The notes below the pieces were generated by a model. It searched no databases. It saw only the letters and a program-made list of their open reading frames with translations, and had not been told where the DNA came from. The position numbers and the translations under genes are program-made. From Cytidiella melzeri (lineage: Eukaryota; Basidiomycota; Agaricomycetes; Polyporales; Irpicaceae): a DNA stretch of 64,000 bases. Location: contig JABYQR010000131.1 in NCBI GenBank assembly GCA_022592445.1, forward strand, positions 1-64,000, written 5' to 3'. Shown piece by piece: positions 11,901-22,423 of the stretch. Position 1 is the stretch's first letter. Every line of letters begins with the position of its first letter.

Positions 11901-13350
11901 GTAAGACGTAGTCAACGTTGATGTGGCCTAGTCGGCGATGCCAAGTCGCGACGTCAGCCTTGGAGGTAGGTTGGGCTTTAGCTTTGAGAGCGGAGATGTG
12001 AACGGGAGTGTCGATTGGAGAATCGCCCACTGAAGCGATGTAAGCGCGAGGTGAGACAATGGGCGTAGAGTCGAGGACATAGAGACCTTGCGCACGAGGG
12101 GCGCAGCCAACAATCTCTCCACTAGCGTGGTGGATGTTGCAGGTGTTGTCCTTGAAGGCAACATTGAAGCCCTTTTTGGTGAGGTGAGCGACCGAGAGGA
12201 GATTACCGTTAAGGTTGGGAACGTGATAGACGTCGGTGAAGATGGACTTGGTGGTGGAGCCCCCAATGCGAACGTTTACGGCGACGCGTCCAATAGCAAC
12301 GGCTTTGATGGAGCGCTCGTCTGCCAGCCAGATCTGTAAAGGGGCGGCGAGAGGCTGGTAGGTGAGGAACCAGCGGCGCTGCGAGGACATGTGCACAGAG
12401 GCCCCAGAGTCAACGACCCACTTGACGAGTAGATCGTCCCGGTCCATATTGCCTTTGGCCATAAAGAGACGAATGGTGTCGGAGTCGCTGGCGTCGGCCG
12501 TCGCGACCTTCGCGTGTTCGCCCTCCTTCTCCTTACTCTTGGCCTTCTCCTCCTTGTCCTTTTTCATCTTCCTGCACTCGTCCGTCGAGTGTCCCATCTT
12601 CTTGCAGTACAGACACCGTACGTCCGACTTTGGCTTCTTGTTCTTGTTCTTGTTGTCCTTGCCTTTCCCGGTCTTTGCGACGAGGGCCACGTGAGTAGGG
12701 TCACGGCGAATATTCTCCTCCATGAGGATGGCGTTTATGACAGTGTCAGTGGTGGGCTTGTTGGTAGAGGACATCAGGATGGTGGCAAGAACAGAATAGG
12801 AAGGGGGAAGGGACATGATCATCGCCGAAGCGACGATCGCGTCGTCGAGCGGTTGGCCAAGAGACGAGAGGATGAAGCTCTTCTGCCTCATAGCGTTGAG
12901 CTGCGGTTCGAGTGGCGTTTCGTCGGAGAGGGTGCCGCGGAAGAGGTCCGAGAGGAGCAGAACGACAGTCTGCTTCCCTTTCCCTTCATAGCGTGCATTC
13001 AGCTTGTCCCAGGCCTCTTTTGCTGTCGTAGCGTAGATGACTCCATTCAGAGGCTCATCTCCAAGGGTGAGCGTGATCTGGGCACGTGCTTCCTGATCGT
13101 AACACAAAAACTCGGCGTGTTCGTCCGGTGCATTCGCACCAGGGTCCTTCTTCGTGCCATCTACAATCCCCATGAGTCCGCGCAGTTCGAGAACGGTTTT
13201 GATGCAATACTTCCACGTCTGGAAGTTCGAACCGTTATCTTCCAGCTTCGAGATGTTAAGAAGTCGAGTGGAAGCGGTCACTTGGCGAGGCGGAGTGGGT
13301 GTAGCAGCAGGGGTGGTACCCGAAGACGAAGCCGGAGGAGTAGTCGACAT
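8971..13350 (-). pseudogene. gag-pol of copia W, one stop and one dead active site
   Basis: A single frame runs from ATG at 13350 to the stop at 8971 (1,460 codons) except for a TGA at 10942-10944. Domains in order: copia-type gag (UBN2), a CCHC knuckle CLYCKKMGHSTDEC, aspartic protease VVDSGASVHMS, pre-integrase HRRLGH, integrase, RT with YVDDMLL, and RNase H with ALSSTEAEYMA, ending DVLTKALA. In the integrase core the second catalytic Asp is replaced: the copy reads FRSNGGGEY where copia elements have RSD. The third acidic residue (PQENGVAER) is kept. The stop lies between integrase and RT, so gag, protease and part of pol could still be made. Confidence 0.9.
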
Positions 13351-13414
13351 ATTGTAAAATTACTGAGTGATTTAAGCTTGGATTAGAACGAGTGTGGGGT
13401 AGTTATAAGCCTGC

Positions 13415-13427
13415 GGGGCTCATAACC
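13415..13427 (-). other. primer-binding site of copia W (half tRNA-iMet)
   Basis: In element orientation the sequence next to the 5' LTR is GGTTATGAGCCCC. It is complementary to the anticodon stem-loop of initiator tRNA-Met (GGGCTCATAACC), not to a tRNA 3' end. This implies priming by a tRNA fragment cut in the anticodon loop, as known for Drosophila copia. Confidence 0.8.
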
Positions 13428-13792
13428 TTTTGTAGGGTTACGAGAGGCTCGATCTAAAGTACGCGAAGCGTGTAAGGAGAACTCAGTTAGCCTCAAACGT
13501 ATAGTGAGGAAACTAAATGAATAACACGCCGGCTAACCTAAAGTACGCAAAGCGTGTAAGGAGAACTACGGTACATCAGATACTGTAGGAATCAATATAA
13601 CATGAACCTAGCTTACCTCAGTTAGCCTCGAACGTATAGTGAGGAAACTGAGGAACAGCCATGCGATGCGCGAGCGCGTTAAGCAAACGATTATGTAATC
13701 TATCAACTGTATAGTGCTCGCGCGTGAGTCCGTAAGAGGAAAGTGAGAAAGAACGTTACGTTCATGCCCGATGAACTAAGAAAACTACAACA
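13428..13792 (-). repeat. 5' LTR of copia W
   Basis: Same length and structure as the 3' copy, with about eight substitutions, including two adjacent clusters near 13530 (CGGCTAACC against CAACTTACC). It carries the same pair of internal repeats. The primer-binding site follows directly at 13427. Confidence 0.92.
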
Positions 13793-13797
13793 CCCGG

Positions 13798-14121
13798 GAG
13801 CGAAGGGGAGCAGCTGGTGTCGCATGCACCACCCAGGGACAGGAACGGAGAAATCCCATACGCGTGAATTGTTCGTTATCGTGTTGTTCCAAACGACCAT
13901 GCTGCACAGGCAGAAAAAGATTGATCCCGATCGTTCGTTCGAAGAATCTCATGTGTGAGTCTGACATGGATCACGGAAATCTGAGTCAAACCACTGTCAG
14001 TGTCTTGGCATAATACTGGACTCAGACCGTACCTCCTCATTATGGAAAGCCGTGTTCTCCGCAATGGTTCGCAAATGCTCGAGGACTTGTCACGCGTGAC
14101 ATAGTCGTGTGACGTCGTGTG
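13798..14121. other. displaced upstream region of OPT copy A
   Basis: Host sequence that was continuous with 8578 before copia W inserted, so it probably carries the original distal promoter of OPT copy A. No open frame of note. Confidence 0.45.
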
Positions 14122-14133
14122 ACATGCGCCGTC

Positions 14134-14352
14134 TTTTTTTTTTTTTTTTTTTTAATCAGATATATTCAGCGCGGCGTGGCCAGAGCGCGTACAACTTATA
14201 CAAGTTTGTAAGAATGTGTGACACCTAGTAGGCGTAGCTGCGGAGACTCTACGAGTAGATGTACATTGGGTGGTACCGGCGGGATAGTGTTGCAGAGAAC
14301 GGGAGACTAAGTACCTTTGGCCTTGCCTTTGCGCCTGTTGGCAGGCGCGGCA
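14134..14352 (-). mobile_element. short poly(A)-tailed retroposon (219 bp)
   Basis: A run of 20 T (14134-14153) marks a poly(A) tail on the minus strand. The 12-bp sequence ACATGCGCCGTC flanks the unit exactly, at 14122-14133 and 14353-14364, which is a target duplication of the size made by LINE machinery. The body begins (minus strand) with a perfect hairpin GCGCCTG-CCAA-CAGGCGC and ends GCTGAATATATCTGATT before the tail. It is either a SINE or a strongly 5'-truncated LINE. I did not recognise tRNA-type A and B boxes. Its tail-proximal sequence is not that of the LINE at 35431-40962. Confidence 0.75.
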
Positions 14353-14364
14353 ACATGCGCCGTC

Positions 14365-15169
14365 AGGTTGGTTGTGTGCGGATCAGCGTATGTTCGTCCA
14401 TACTCCGCAAATATTCGTTTTGCAAGCGTACAGCGCTATTGCACCAGGTATATCCACAGTGGTATGCTTGGACCCGCATCGCATCCGTCTTGTGGTGCTG
14501 GATTGTTGGCGGTGGCCCACTCCTCCCTCTGATTGTGTCTTGCTCTCCACTAGCCATGCTGTATTTGCCTGAGATGAATGGCGCACGAGAGCGTATCTAT
14601 GATAGCCGTATCGGTACCAATATAATTCGCCGCTGTTATCGGCGCAGACACCTAGTGCTCACCATCGAACGACTTGGGAATCGCGACCTGTCTCTCATGG
14701 AGCCTCCCATTCCTGCATCGCGAGTCGGTCGAAGCAAGAGACCAGAGCCGTGTGTGTATGAACCACACCTGGCGTACTGAAGACTAAAATTTTTTGTTCA
14801 AGTACCAATGAACAATGACATGCCAGTAGACACTTACCGTGCGGGTATAGCAGCGCTCGAGCAAACATCCAGGTTCATTGGGCTCTCCGATAAGCCCTGG
14901 GAGGACCTCCCGACGTACATATCAAATGTACGTGACCGCGCGGTCGTCAGTACCTGATCGGGGCTAGAGCTGCGGAGTTCGCGGGTTGGCTTCAGCTATT
15001 GCCGCTGTAAAACAAAGGTGGAGTGCGATAACGTAGATTTGAATCTCCATGTCCAAAATATGGGAGCAAATGTGAACGTGGGGTTTGCGTGAACCAGTCT
15101 CACCTGCGAAAGCGCTGTACAAGCCTACCCCGAATTAGAAGGGGCGTCTAATGCCACGAAGCTGCCACT
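14365..15169. other. intergenic, no convincing gene
   Basis: An open frame of 173 codons at 14259-14780 runs across the border of the short retroposon and has no family character, so I treat it as chance. Nothing else was recognised. Confidence 0.4.
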
Positions 15170-15405
15170 CCGCAGTATATAGGTGCGTCGGTGTTGGTAA
15201 CGGCAGTACTGACTTCGGGGTATGGTGCGACATCTTCTCAAATGCGTCGACATGGGCCAAGTCGACATTTGGGGTCGTCGGAGTCGGCAACGATGATCTT
15301 ATAAGTAGTAAACTATAAAATGAGAAGTTCAACGGAGTGAGCATGCGGGCAAGAGTGAAGTCGCGCACGCTTAGACTTCACCTCCGGGAGGGAAGGTTGA
15401 GACAT
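15170..15405 (-). pseudogene. relic of a third OPT transporter gene (5' end only)
   Basis: On the minus strand an ATG at 15405 opens MSQPSLPEVK, matching MSEPSLHEEK of copy A. After a former intron, remnants of the conserved N-terminal segment can be followed in shifting frames: VADSDDP, LAHVDAF, HTPKS and VTNTDAP, corresponding to [18 protein letters not shown]...[14 protein letters not shown] of copy A. Homology stops at about 15170, roughly residue 65 of a 760-residue protein; the rest of the gene is gone. Frameshifts and substitutions show it is old. Its place between copies A and B indicates that the locus once held at least three tandem genes. Confidence 0.75.
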
Positions 15406-16775
15406 GGCCGACGAGTCTGAGCTGCACTGAAATCGTGAGTAAGATTCGTTTGCTTTTCTCGCGATATGTACTTCAAGATACGGGAGCATCCAGAATCGCT
15501 CTGTATGCCATCCGTGAGGATCCCTTATCTGTGATACTCTCCAAAGCCACCTGCAGTACAAGCGCCGACAAGTGCTCCCGGTGACTTTGGTAGCACAAAG
15601 CGGGCGGCGTATATCTGAGTCAAATCATATCAAAGACCCTTATAACCCTTGCATACCTTGTCAATACACATAGGGAGCTCTCACTCAACACTGGAGCCAA
15701 AGAGCGGAGTCATCGACACCAATTGGGGCCACATTGGCGGCGTGTGCCAGGATCCAGGACAACATGGCCACTTTATGGGGTCTACCAACGTACGCATCAT
15801 AATACTTGCGTGCCGTGCATCCCATGACGTGATTTCCGGTAGCTCAGGACCGATAGCGAACTAGCGATACCGTTACCTGCGAAGATAAGTCAGGCAGGCA
15901 CAGAACCAGTGCGACAACTGACCTGACGCAAAGGGCTTCCGGCAACCCTAAAAGTCGATTTCTTATACATACATACAACAAGAAGAAGAAGCAGGATGAC
16001 GCTGCAAATCAGCACCTCAATCGATCCCACATGATGCATGAGGGCACACCCATAGCCACTTGCCACAACACGCGTCTTCACTCTCTTCAAGTTCAAGATG
16101 TTCTCCGAGTCTTTCAGGCTTGGCGCCGCACCATGCTCCCGGGAACAAACAAGCAAAACTTGACATGGTGACCGAAAGAAAGCCCGTACTACTTGTGCAT
16201 CCCGCTATGTATTGACGGCATTGTGTCGCGGTCACGTCCGCCGGACTCGGAGGTAGGCCGTGTACCTGAGTCAGATTCTGTCTCAGCCATGTGTGGTCGG
16301 GGTGAGAGCAAAGTCAGAAAAGCCGAGCTGCATTAATGAGACTCACGAGAGACGATGCTCGTTCTCCTGAGCGAATATGGACATGGTGGTTGAGAACGAA
16401 GCTTTTGCCAAGTTACACTTGGCGTCTCACGAATGTTCTAGCGTCGAACGCCACGAAGCTGTTGCGCTTCCGTGCCAGTTGGGTGTACTAGAACTTACGG
16501 GCTGCCTCGCACCATCTTGTTCAAGTTTGCCTCTCAGGCTATTCTCAGCCTGAGCTCATCGACTGGAATATGTCAGACGTCTTATGTAGTGGCTAACCTT
16601 ATAGCGAATAGAAAGAATGTCTGACGAAGCCCCGGCTATGGTTAAGAAGATGGTACTTATATAAGCACTGACGATGTGCGCTGCATTACAAGCTATAATA
16701 GTACATGAACAGTCGTTTCACAACGAAAGCCCAGATTAAAGTACACGTAACGCCGCTATCGCGTCATCACTACGT
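15406..16775. other. intergenic, no gene recognised
   Basis: Former upstream region of the OPT relic and downstream region of OPT copy B. A hydrophobic frame on the minus strand near 15940-16040 (VLICSVILLLLLVVCMYKK) stands alone without splice context and is not called. Confidence 0.4.
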
Positions 16776-19560
16776 CTACCACGAACCAGGGGGAGGTCTA
16801 CACGGGAAAAGATCAGTAAACAACGTCAAAACGAGAAAAAAAACGCAGTCCAATCACTCACCCAAAAGTCGCGTTTGGCTCGAGAGTGTAGAACGGCTGC
16901 TTGATAGCGTCGTAGGTGTTCCACGGAACGGTGTTACCCCACCAGGTCTGGATTGTGGTGGCACCAATCATACCATTCTTCGGGTACTGCAGGCAGAAGA
17001 AGACAATGATGGACGAAATGGCGGTACCAGAGTCGAGGGCAGCCGACAAGACGTCTGAAGTCAATGACAAAATGTGTGTTTAGCTCGCCATACAAATTTG
17101 CTCCCCAAGACCAATGGGAGAAAAAGAACTCACAGTTGTACTTGGTCCACCAGGCGAAATGACGGCGACGGATGACATAATTAAAGACGAATCCAACGAC
17201 ACACCAGATGACGTAGTTCGATGGCGTGGCAGGAGGGATGAGGCCAGTGGCACTGAAGATGAGGGGCCAGTTGATGTAACGGATGACGGAGTAGTTGAAC
17301 TTGTACTGGACAAGACGGGTGATGACGGGAGCAGCAGCGCCGATGAGGAAGAAGAAGACCAAGCCATAGTACAGCTGTCCGTGTGAGAATATACGAGCAG
17401 GGCCGATGACACCCCAGATGATAGATGCCGTACCGAACACGGTGGTGCTGGGGCAGATGAAGTGATCGGCCTGATCTTCGCCGCACATTCCGTCGATATT
17501 GGTGAACATCCAGGCTTGAACGCCAAGTTGGACCGTACCGGCGATGACAGATGCTAACACCTGACACCAGAACATCGGGCGAGGCCTGCGCAAGAGAAGA
17601 AAGAGAGTTAGCGCAATGGCACGACGTCGACAAAAGAAGTTCGGTTACTTACGGAACCTTCATGTAGTGACCAAGTTTGAAGTCGGAAGTGAACTGCAAT
17701 GCCTGGGCCATGGTGATGTAACCCCAAGTCTTGAACATCATCATTGCGATCGGACGACCAGGGAGAGCGTAGCCGATGATCAGCTCAGTAATAACGTTGA
17801 GGCCGACCTGGTTGTTTGTAATAGCCTGAATCATGCCAATAGGGATGACATAGACGAAGGAGATGATCTGTGACAGACATGTTAAGTTATTTGTGTATCA
17901 TAGGACGCAAGCATTTCGCGTACCAAAGACAGAACGAATGCCCAGACAGGCATCTGCGTCGGCCACACCTCAATGACAATGATACCAAACACAAACATGG
18001 ACACTGCGCATTAACTTCCTGTCAGAACCGTCGAATCAATCGATGAGGGGAGGCATGCTTACCAAGAATAACAGCATACCACCAATCGGGGACCTGAGGG
18101 TACTTGGCCATCAAGCGAGCGTGGATGTCGGACTGCTCGTGCATGGAGCGGCGAGCTTGCGTCCAAATTTGCTTGCGGTAGTAGATGAACGTGTGGACGA
18201 GAGTGGAGGTGATCGACGCAAAGGAAAGGCCGTAGGATATGGCAAAGGTAGTGGAAAGGAACAAAGGAGAGTATGCCTTGTACTTTTCTTCGCTAAAGAT
18301 GTTGTTCTCGTCGACAATGTTGAGTACTTGATACTGGGCGCCAGTATTGTCATACGAAGTCGAGGACGACATGGGGAGGTACTTGGCGTACCAAGTGTTG
18401 GTATAATAGAGAATAGGAGCGAGCATCCCTAAATCCAAGGTGAGCATTATGATAATGGTGCATTCGAGAGTCAAGACTTGCAGTAGAAGAGGACCATGCT
18501 ACCAACGACGTTGGCCTGCGCCCACCACGGCCACGCGAGAGGAGAACCGACATATGCAATTTGGAACCAATCGAACGTCAGGATCGAGCCGCCCAGACCA
18601 GACACTTGGCCGAAGATCTGGTTAACGACGACGTTCTCGGGCGCGATCCAGCATACCCAATTGAAGGTACTGAGCGCCTGGAAGAGGTATCCTGGAAGGA
18701 ACCACCAAGAAAACGCGGCAGCCAGTGCGTAAGTGAAGAAACGTTCACGGGAAATACCGCCGCGGTTTCCGATACCCTCGTATTGCTGTGAGTGAAGCGT
18801 GTTGAAAAGGGTGCAAGTGACGAGGTTGGCGGGCCAGATCATGGACGGAGGCTGGACCAAGAAGCGACGAGCAATGCCACCGATGGAGAAACCAATGAGC
18901 TGTGTGGACATGACGAGCAGCCACTGGTAACTAAAGTTGTAGGTCTGATTGTAGTACACTCGTTGCACCGCAATAATGTCAGTCTACAATGACGAAAGTA
19001 AGCCTTAGACAAATGATGCATTGCAGTGAACAGACTTACAGCATATGCGGAGCTAGCACCTACACCGGCCATGATGGTGATGAGGACATGCTCCTTGATG
19101 GTAAAAGGCCCAGGGTTGAGAGAAATGCCGAAAATCTTGACCGACGGAACGACGCGCGCCCATAGACGCAGGAGGGGGAAGGAGATGAGCTGGGCTACGA
19201 CGGAGGTAATGTTGACGGAAGGGTAGCGGAAGAAGAAGAACTGGTTGAGACCGGGGATGAGAATAGACCATATTATACCAATGAACCACGCCCTGAAGGT
19301 GTTGACGGGCATGTCTGGGTCGTCTGTATTTGCGACGGCGGACCTGACCTCTGGGTAAGGAGAGTCATCCTCCAAACTCTCAATGTGGGTGAGGTCGAGG
19401 TTCGGGTCGTCGAAGTCGGCGATATCGACTTCGGCGGGGTCTGCGTGGGAAGAAAATGGGGTTAGAGCAGACGTCGTGGCTGGTACTTGGAAGGGGGCTC
19501 ACGAAGGTGTTTCGCATCGTCGGCGTCGTATTTTTCGTCGTGGACGGACGGTTCTGACAT
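16776..19560 (-). CDS. OPT family oligopeptide transporter, copy B, intact
   Basis: Exons in transcript order: 19560-19503, 19440-19040, 18983-18482, 18428-18063, 18003-17924, 17867-17653, 17585-17134, 17054-16862, 16797-16776. They total 2289 nt: 762 residues, a usual length for the family. The protein imports small peptides with protons across the plasma membrane. Residues 1-70 are acidic and cytosolic; SLNPGP lies near residue 128, the signature [11 protein letters not shown] near 538, and the C-terminus is FGPPPGSW. The last, 22-nt exon is supported by the same arrangement in copy A. Intron 3 uses a GC donor (GCAAGT) where copy A has GTAAGT. No lesion was found. Transport of glutathione or other substrates cannot be told from sequence. 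Confidence 0.93.
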
Positions 19561-19627
19561 GGTGGCGGTGGCCTGTGGGTCGGGTTTACGACTGAGCTGC
19601 ACGCATAATGTGCGGGGAGCTGGCGTG

Positions 19628-19634
19628 ATTTATA
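19628..19634 (-). promoter_or_regulatory. TATA box of OPT copy B
   Basis: TATAAAT on the minus strand, about 70 bp before the ATG at 19560. Confidence 0.45.
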
Positions 19635-20422
19635 CGGACGGCGAGCGTCACGAGCGCCGATACAGTTCTGCATCGCATGCTACTGTCAATATATTTCATA
19701 TGTCAGAAGCATCGAAGCAACACAAAATGACAGGCGTTGTACCTTTTTCCAACCTTCCGAAAGGTCTCCCACGGCAACTTGTTTGCTTTGTTCCATATCG
19801 AGGAGGTATGCACCGTGTCACGCCTCGATCTCGTCGGCGCACATGTCGGACATGGATGGCATTCTCCGTCCGGCGAACATGGCGCCAGCGAACTTCCATA
19901 CACCACATGCTATCGTTCCTGGTCATGCCTGGTGGGACATCTGGCCATGTGCAGTCTGAACAAGACATTGTCATGTCAGGACTAACGTTGAGACTATTTC
20001 TTTGTGGAGATCACGCAACCTTTTATATCCCGCACACCCGATCAAACTACGACAACGACACGTTTCAGGAAGTTTCAAGCATCCCCAACTCTTGCGACTT
20101 TCTCTCGCCACGTTTGACGGTTATTTGCGTAGTCGGGGTACTCTCCCGCCCGAGCGGAACCACAATCACGATGTACGGACAGGCGCAACGAAACTCTACA
20201 GAACCGAGGCTTTGGCGAAATGAACGTTGACGTTGGACGTTGAGCTGGTGTTGGTGGCGGCGGGTATGAATGATTGTGGCACAAGACCACCCGGTGCCAA
20301 CCTACGCAGCGCCAAGATAAGAACATCCCCGTCGGACCCCGAAGCTCCGGATCACGCCGAAACAACCACCGATCTATAAACATCCATTTCCTTGCGAAAC
20401 ATTTCAAATTTACACTAATACA
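19635..20422. other. upstream region of OPT copy B
   Basis: No gene seen. It should contain the control region of copy B and the 3' end of the small gene that follows on the same strand. Confidence 0.4.
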
Positions 20423-20773
20423 TTATACAAATGTCGTGAACTCCTAGAATCAGTCTTGTTTTGCCTTTTCGATCTTCGCGATTGTCATTGACTATCTGAA
20501 AGAGTCGGAGTGGATCTCGACATACCTGCGCAGTGGCTGTGGCATCAGTCTGGATGGCGGGTGCAGTTTCCGACTGCTGGAAGTATTCTGTCAGGGCGGA
20601 GGGAGGATTAGACTCTTGCAGCATCTAAGCGGACACGTTAACTGCGTACGTTCGCGTTGTTTCGAGTCTGGAACTGCCTTTGGCTTGTCGCCTTGGATGT
20701 TCGATACGCCCATGGGCTCGTTCTGTCCCGAGGAATCGAGAGAGGGAGATTGGGTGCCACCTACTGAAGACAT
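20423..20773 (-). CDS. small hypothetical protein, tentative three-exon model
   Basis: An ATG at 20773 opens MSSVGGTQSPSLDSSGQNEP, a polar segment; a second segment, MLQESNPPSALTEYFQQSET..., begins at 20624, and a last one reads EFTTFV-stop at 20423. The join of the second and third is good (CAG|GTATGT...TTCTAG|GAG). The first junction is weak: the intron would start at GTTCCA and end at TTAG, 50 nt with a TTAAC branch site. Translation could also begin at MLQES. No domain is recognised; the product would be short, Ser/Gln/Pro-rich and probably disordered. It is divergent from the MAT2B-like gene, with about 200 bp between the start codons. Confidence 0.45.
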
Positions 20774-20981
20774 TGCGTGCGTGGTTGTGGTTGAGAGTAG
20801 AGAGACTGGCAGAGGCAGTGGAGACTCTTTCATATACTGATCTCTCTCTGACGTCAGCTTTGGGCCTCCCTCTCGAATGCGGAAGCGCTCATCATGGTGG
20901 CGTCCGGGCCGAGTTCCAGTACTCTCACCGTCCAGCTCTGTCTTTCGACGCTGACTGCATCCTCCGCTGGCCACAATTACC

Positions 20982-22423
20982 ATGCGCATCATAGTAACAG
21001 GTAGGTTTCTCTCCAACTGCAGCACATCTTGTGCAACGTATGCGGACTTAAGATCATATTCACACGTTGTCATTCCAGGTGCATCCGGTGTCCTTGGTTC
21101 CGCCGTCTACAGCGCATTCAAAGCAGCCCCGAGTAACACCGTCCTCGGCCTGGCGCATTCCAGGTCAACTGACGAGTTGAAACGAATCGATCTTTTGAAC
21201 ATCGCCGACGTCGAGCGTGCCTTTGAAGAGTTCAAGCCTGATTGTACGCATCTTCAACTTCGTTAACGTCGTCCAATCGTACACTCACTGATATCATCCT
21301 TGATCTACAAAGGGGTGGTTCACTGCGCTGCTGAGAGAAGGCCAGATGTAGCAGAGAAGGTTCTCAAAGTTCTCCGCTGCCCGGTGATCGGCCGTTAACT
21401 GCGTTGTTTCAGAATCCAGAAGCCACGCATAAGGTAAACATCGCATCAAACACCCATTCAACGGTCACACTAGAGAGCTATTATTAAACATGAGACTCGT
21501 AACCAGCTGAATGCAGATCTCCCCGCGCATCTCGCTTCGCTCTCAAAGAAACAGAGGTTCACCCTCGTCTACATCTCAACAGGTGCGTGCATGAAACCCT
21601 TAGCCTATATACTGAACGACCGATGTCCCTGCCATAGACTACGTCTTCGACGGCACCTCTCCACCATACACCCCCTCCTCTCCCACCAACCCACTCAACC
21701 TCTACGGCCGCACTAAACGCGATGGTGAGGAGGCCGTCTTAAGCGTCACAGACGCAAAAGCCATCTCTCTGCGAGTACCCGTGTTGTGCGCAGCCCCATC
21801 TGCATATCGACACGCCAACTGACACTAATTGAGCAAAACCCTTCTCTCAGATATGGCCCTGCACCGAACAACGCCGACACCGCTGTCAACATCCTGATCG
21901 ACGTCGTGACTGATCGGTCAGGCAAGACGTACAAGATGGACCACTTTGCGACGCGGTACCCGACAAACGTGCTTGACATCGCTGATTTTCTCGTTCGTTT
22001 GTCATGTGAGTGAAAAAGCCCCCCAACCCCTTTGTTGCTCTCAAGTGTCCAACACGGCGTGACGTGACTATCATAGCCCTCCCAAAGACCCAAGCGATCC
22101 CGCCCATCCTACACTACTCCGCAGAAGAGCCGTTCACAAAGTACGAGATGTGTTTGGTGTTCGCCAAGATCCTCGGCCTCCCTCACGATCACATCATCCC
22201 GGACGCAGAGCCATACACCGTGCGTCTCCTTTCCCCGCCAAATCAGTGATTAATATACATTCTGACCTTGTGATTTCTGTAGGGCGCAGCGGCGACAACG
22301 CGCCCGAGAGACTGTCACCTGTACACGCGTGAGACAGAAGACCTCATGGCGGCGAACGGGGGATTGGGGTGGACGCCGTTTGAGGAGTGGTGGACCGCGC
22401 ATCTGAACAAGGCGCAACCTTGA
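20982..22423 (+). CDS. NAD(P)-binding protein, MAT2B/RmlD-like
   Basis: Exons 20982-21000, 21079-21243, 21313-21359, 21413-21433, 21507-21582, 21638-21785, 21851-22005, 22077-22219, 22283-22423: 915 nt, 304 residues. It is an extended short-chain dehydrogenase of the RmlD-substrate-binding type. Visible are the Rossmann motif TGASGVLG (6-13), HCAAERRPDVAE, the strand YISTDYVFDG (106-115) and the catalytic pair Y132 and K136 in YGRTK. HCAAERRPDVAE and the overall length resemble the regulatory beta subunit of methionine adenosyltransferase II, which tunes S-adenosylmethionine synthesis, more than a bacterial dTDP-rhamnose reductase. A sugar-nucleotide reductase role remains possible. Exon 4 is only 21 nt, but its inclusion is required to keep the frame. 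Confidence 0.9.

Larger units (their letters stand above)
8584..13792 (-). mobile_element. Ty1/copia element W, full length (5,209 bp)
   Basis: Two 365-bp LTRs (8584-8948 and 13428-13792) enclose one long gag-pol frame on the minus strand. The 5-bp direct repeat CCCGG flanks it exactly (8579-8583 and 13793-13797), proving the borders. The LTRs differ at about eight positions by eye, so the insertion is young but not fresh. Two coding lesions make it non-autonomous: an in-frame TGA between integrase and RT, and loss of an integrase catalytic Asp. It is inserted in the upstream region of OPT copy A, in the same orientation as that gene, so its 3' LTR faces the gene. Confidence 0.95.

Noticed and set aside
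12514..13386. 290-codon open frame on the plus strand
   Set aside because: It lies antisense to the gag region of copia W and has no family character; it is a shadow of the true frame.
8587..13785. Copia W LTR ending in TGTAG/CTACA on the plus strand
   Set aside because: It leaves unexplained shared bases on both sides and no target duplication; extending to TTTTGTAG...CTACAACA gives exact CCCGG repeats and equal 365-bp LTRs.
14259..14780. 173-codon open frame as a gene
   Set aside because: It crosses the border of the short retroposon and its target duplication and shows no recognisable pattern or splice context.
15940..16040. Hydrophobic minus-strand frame as a membrane-protein gene
   Set aside because: A single hydrophobic stretch without start context, partner exons or conserved flanks.
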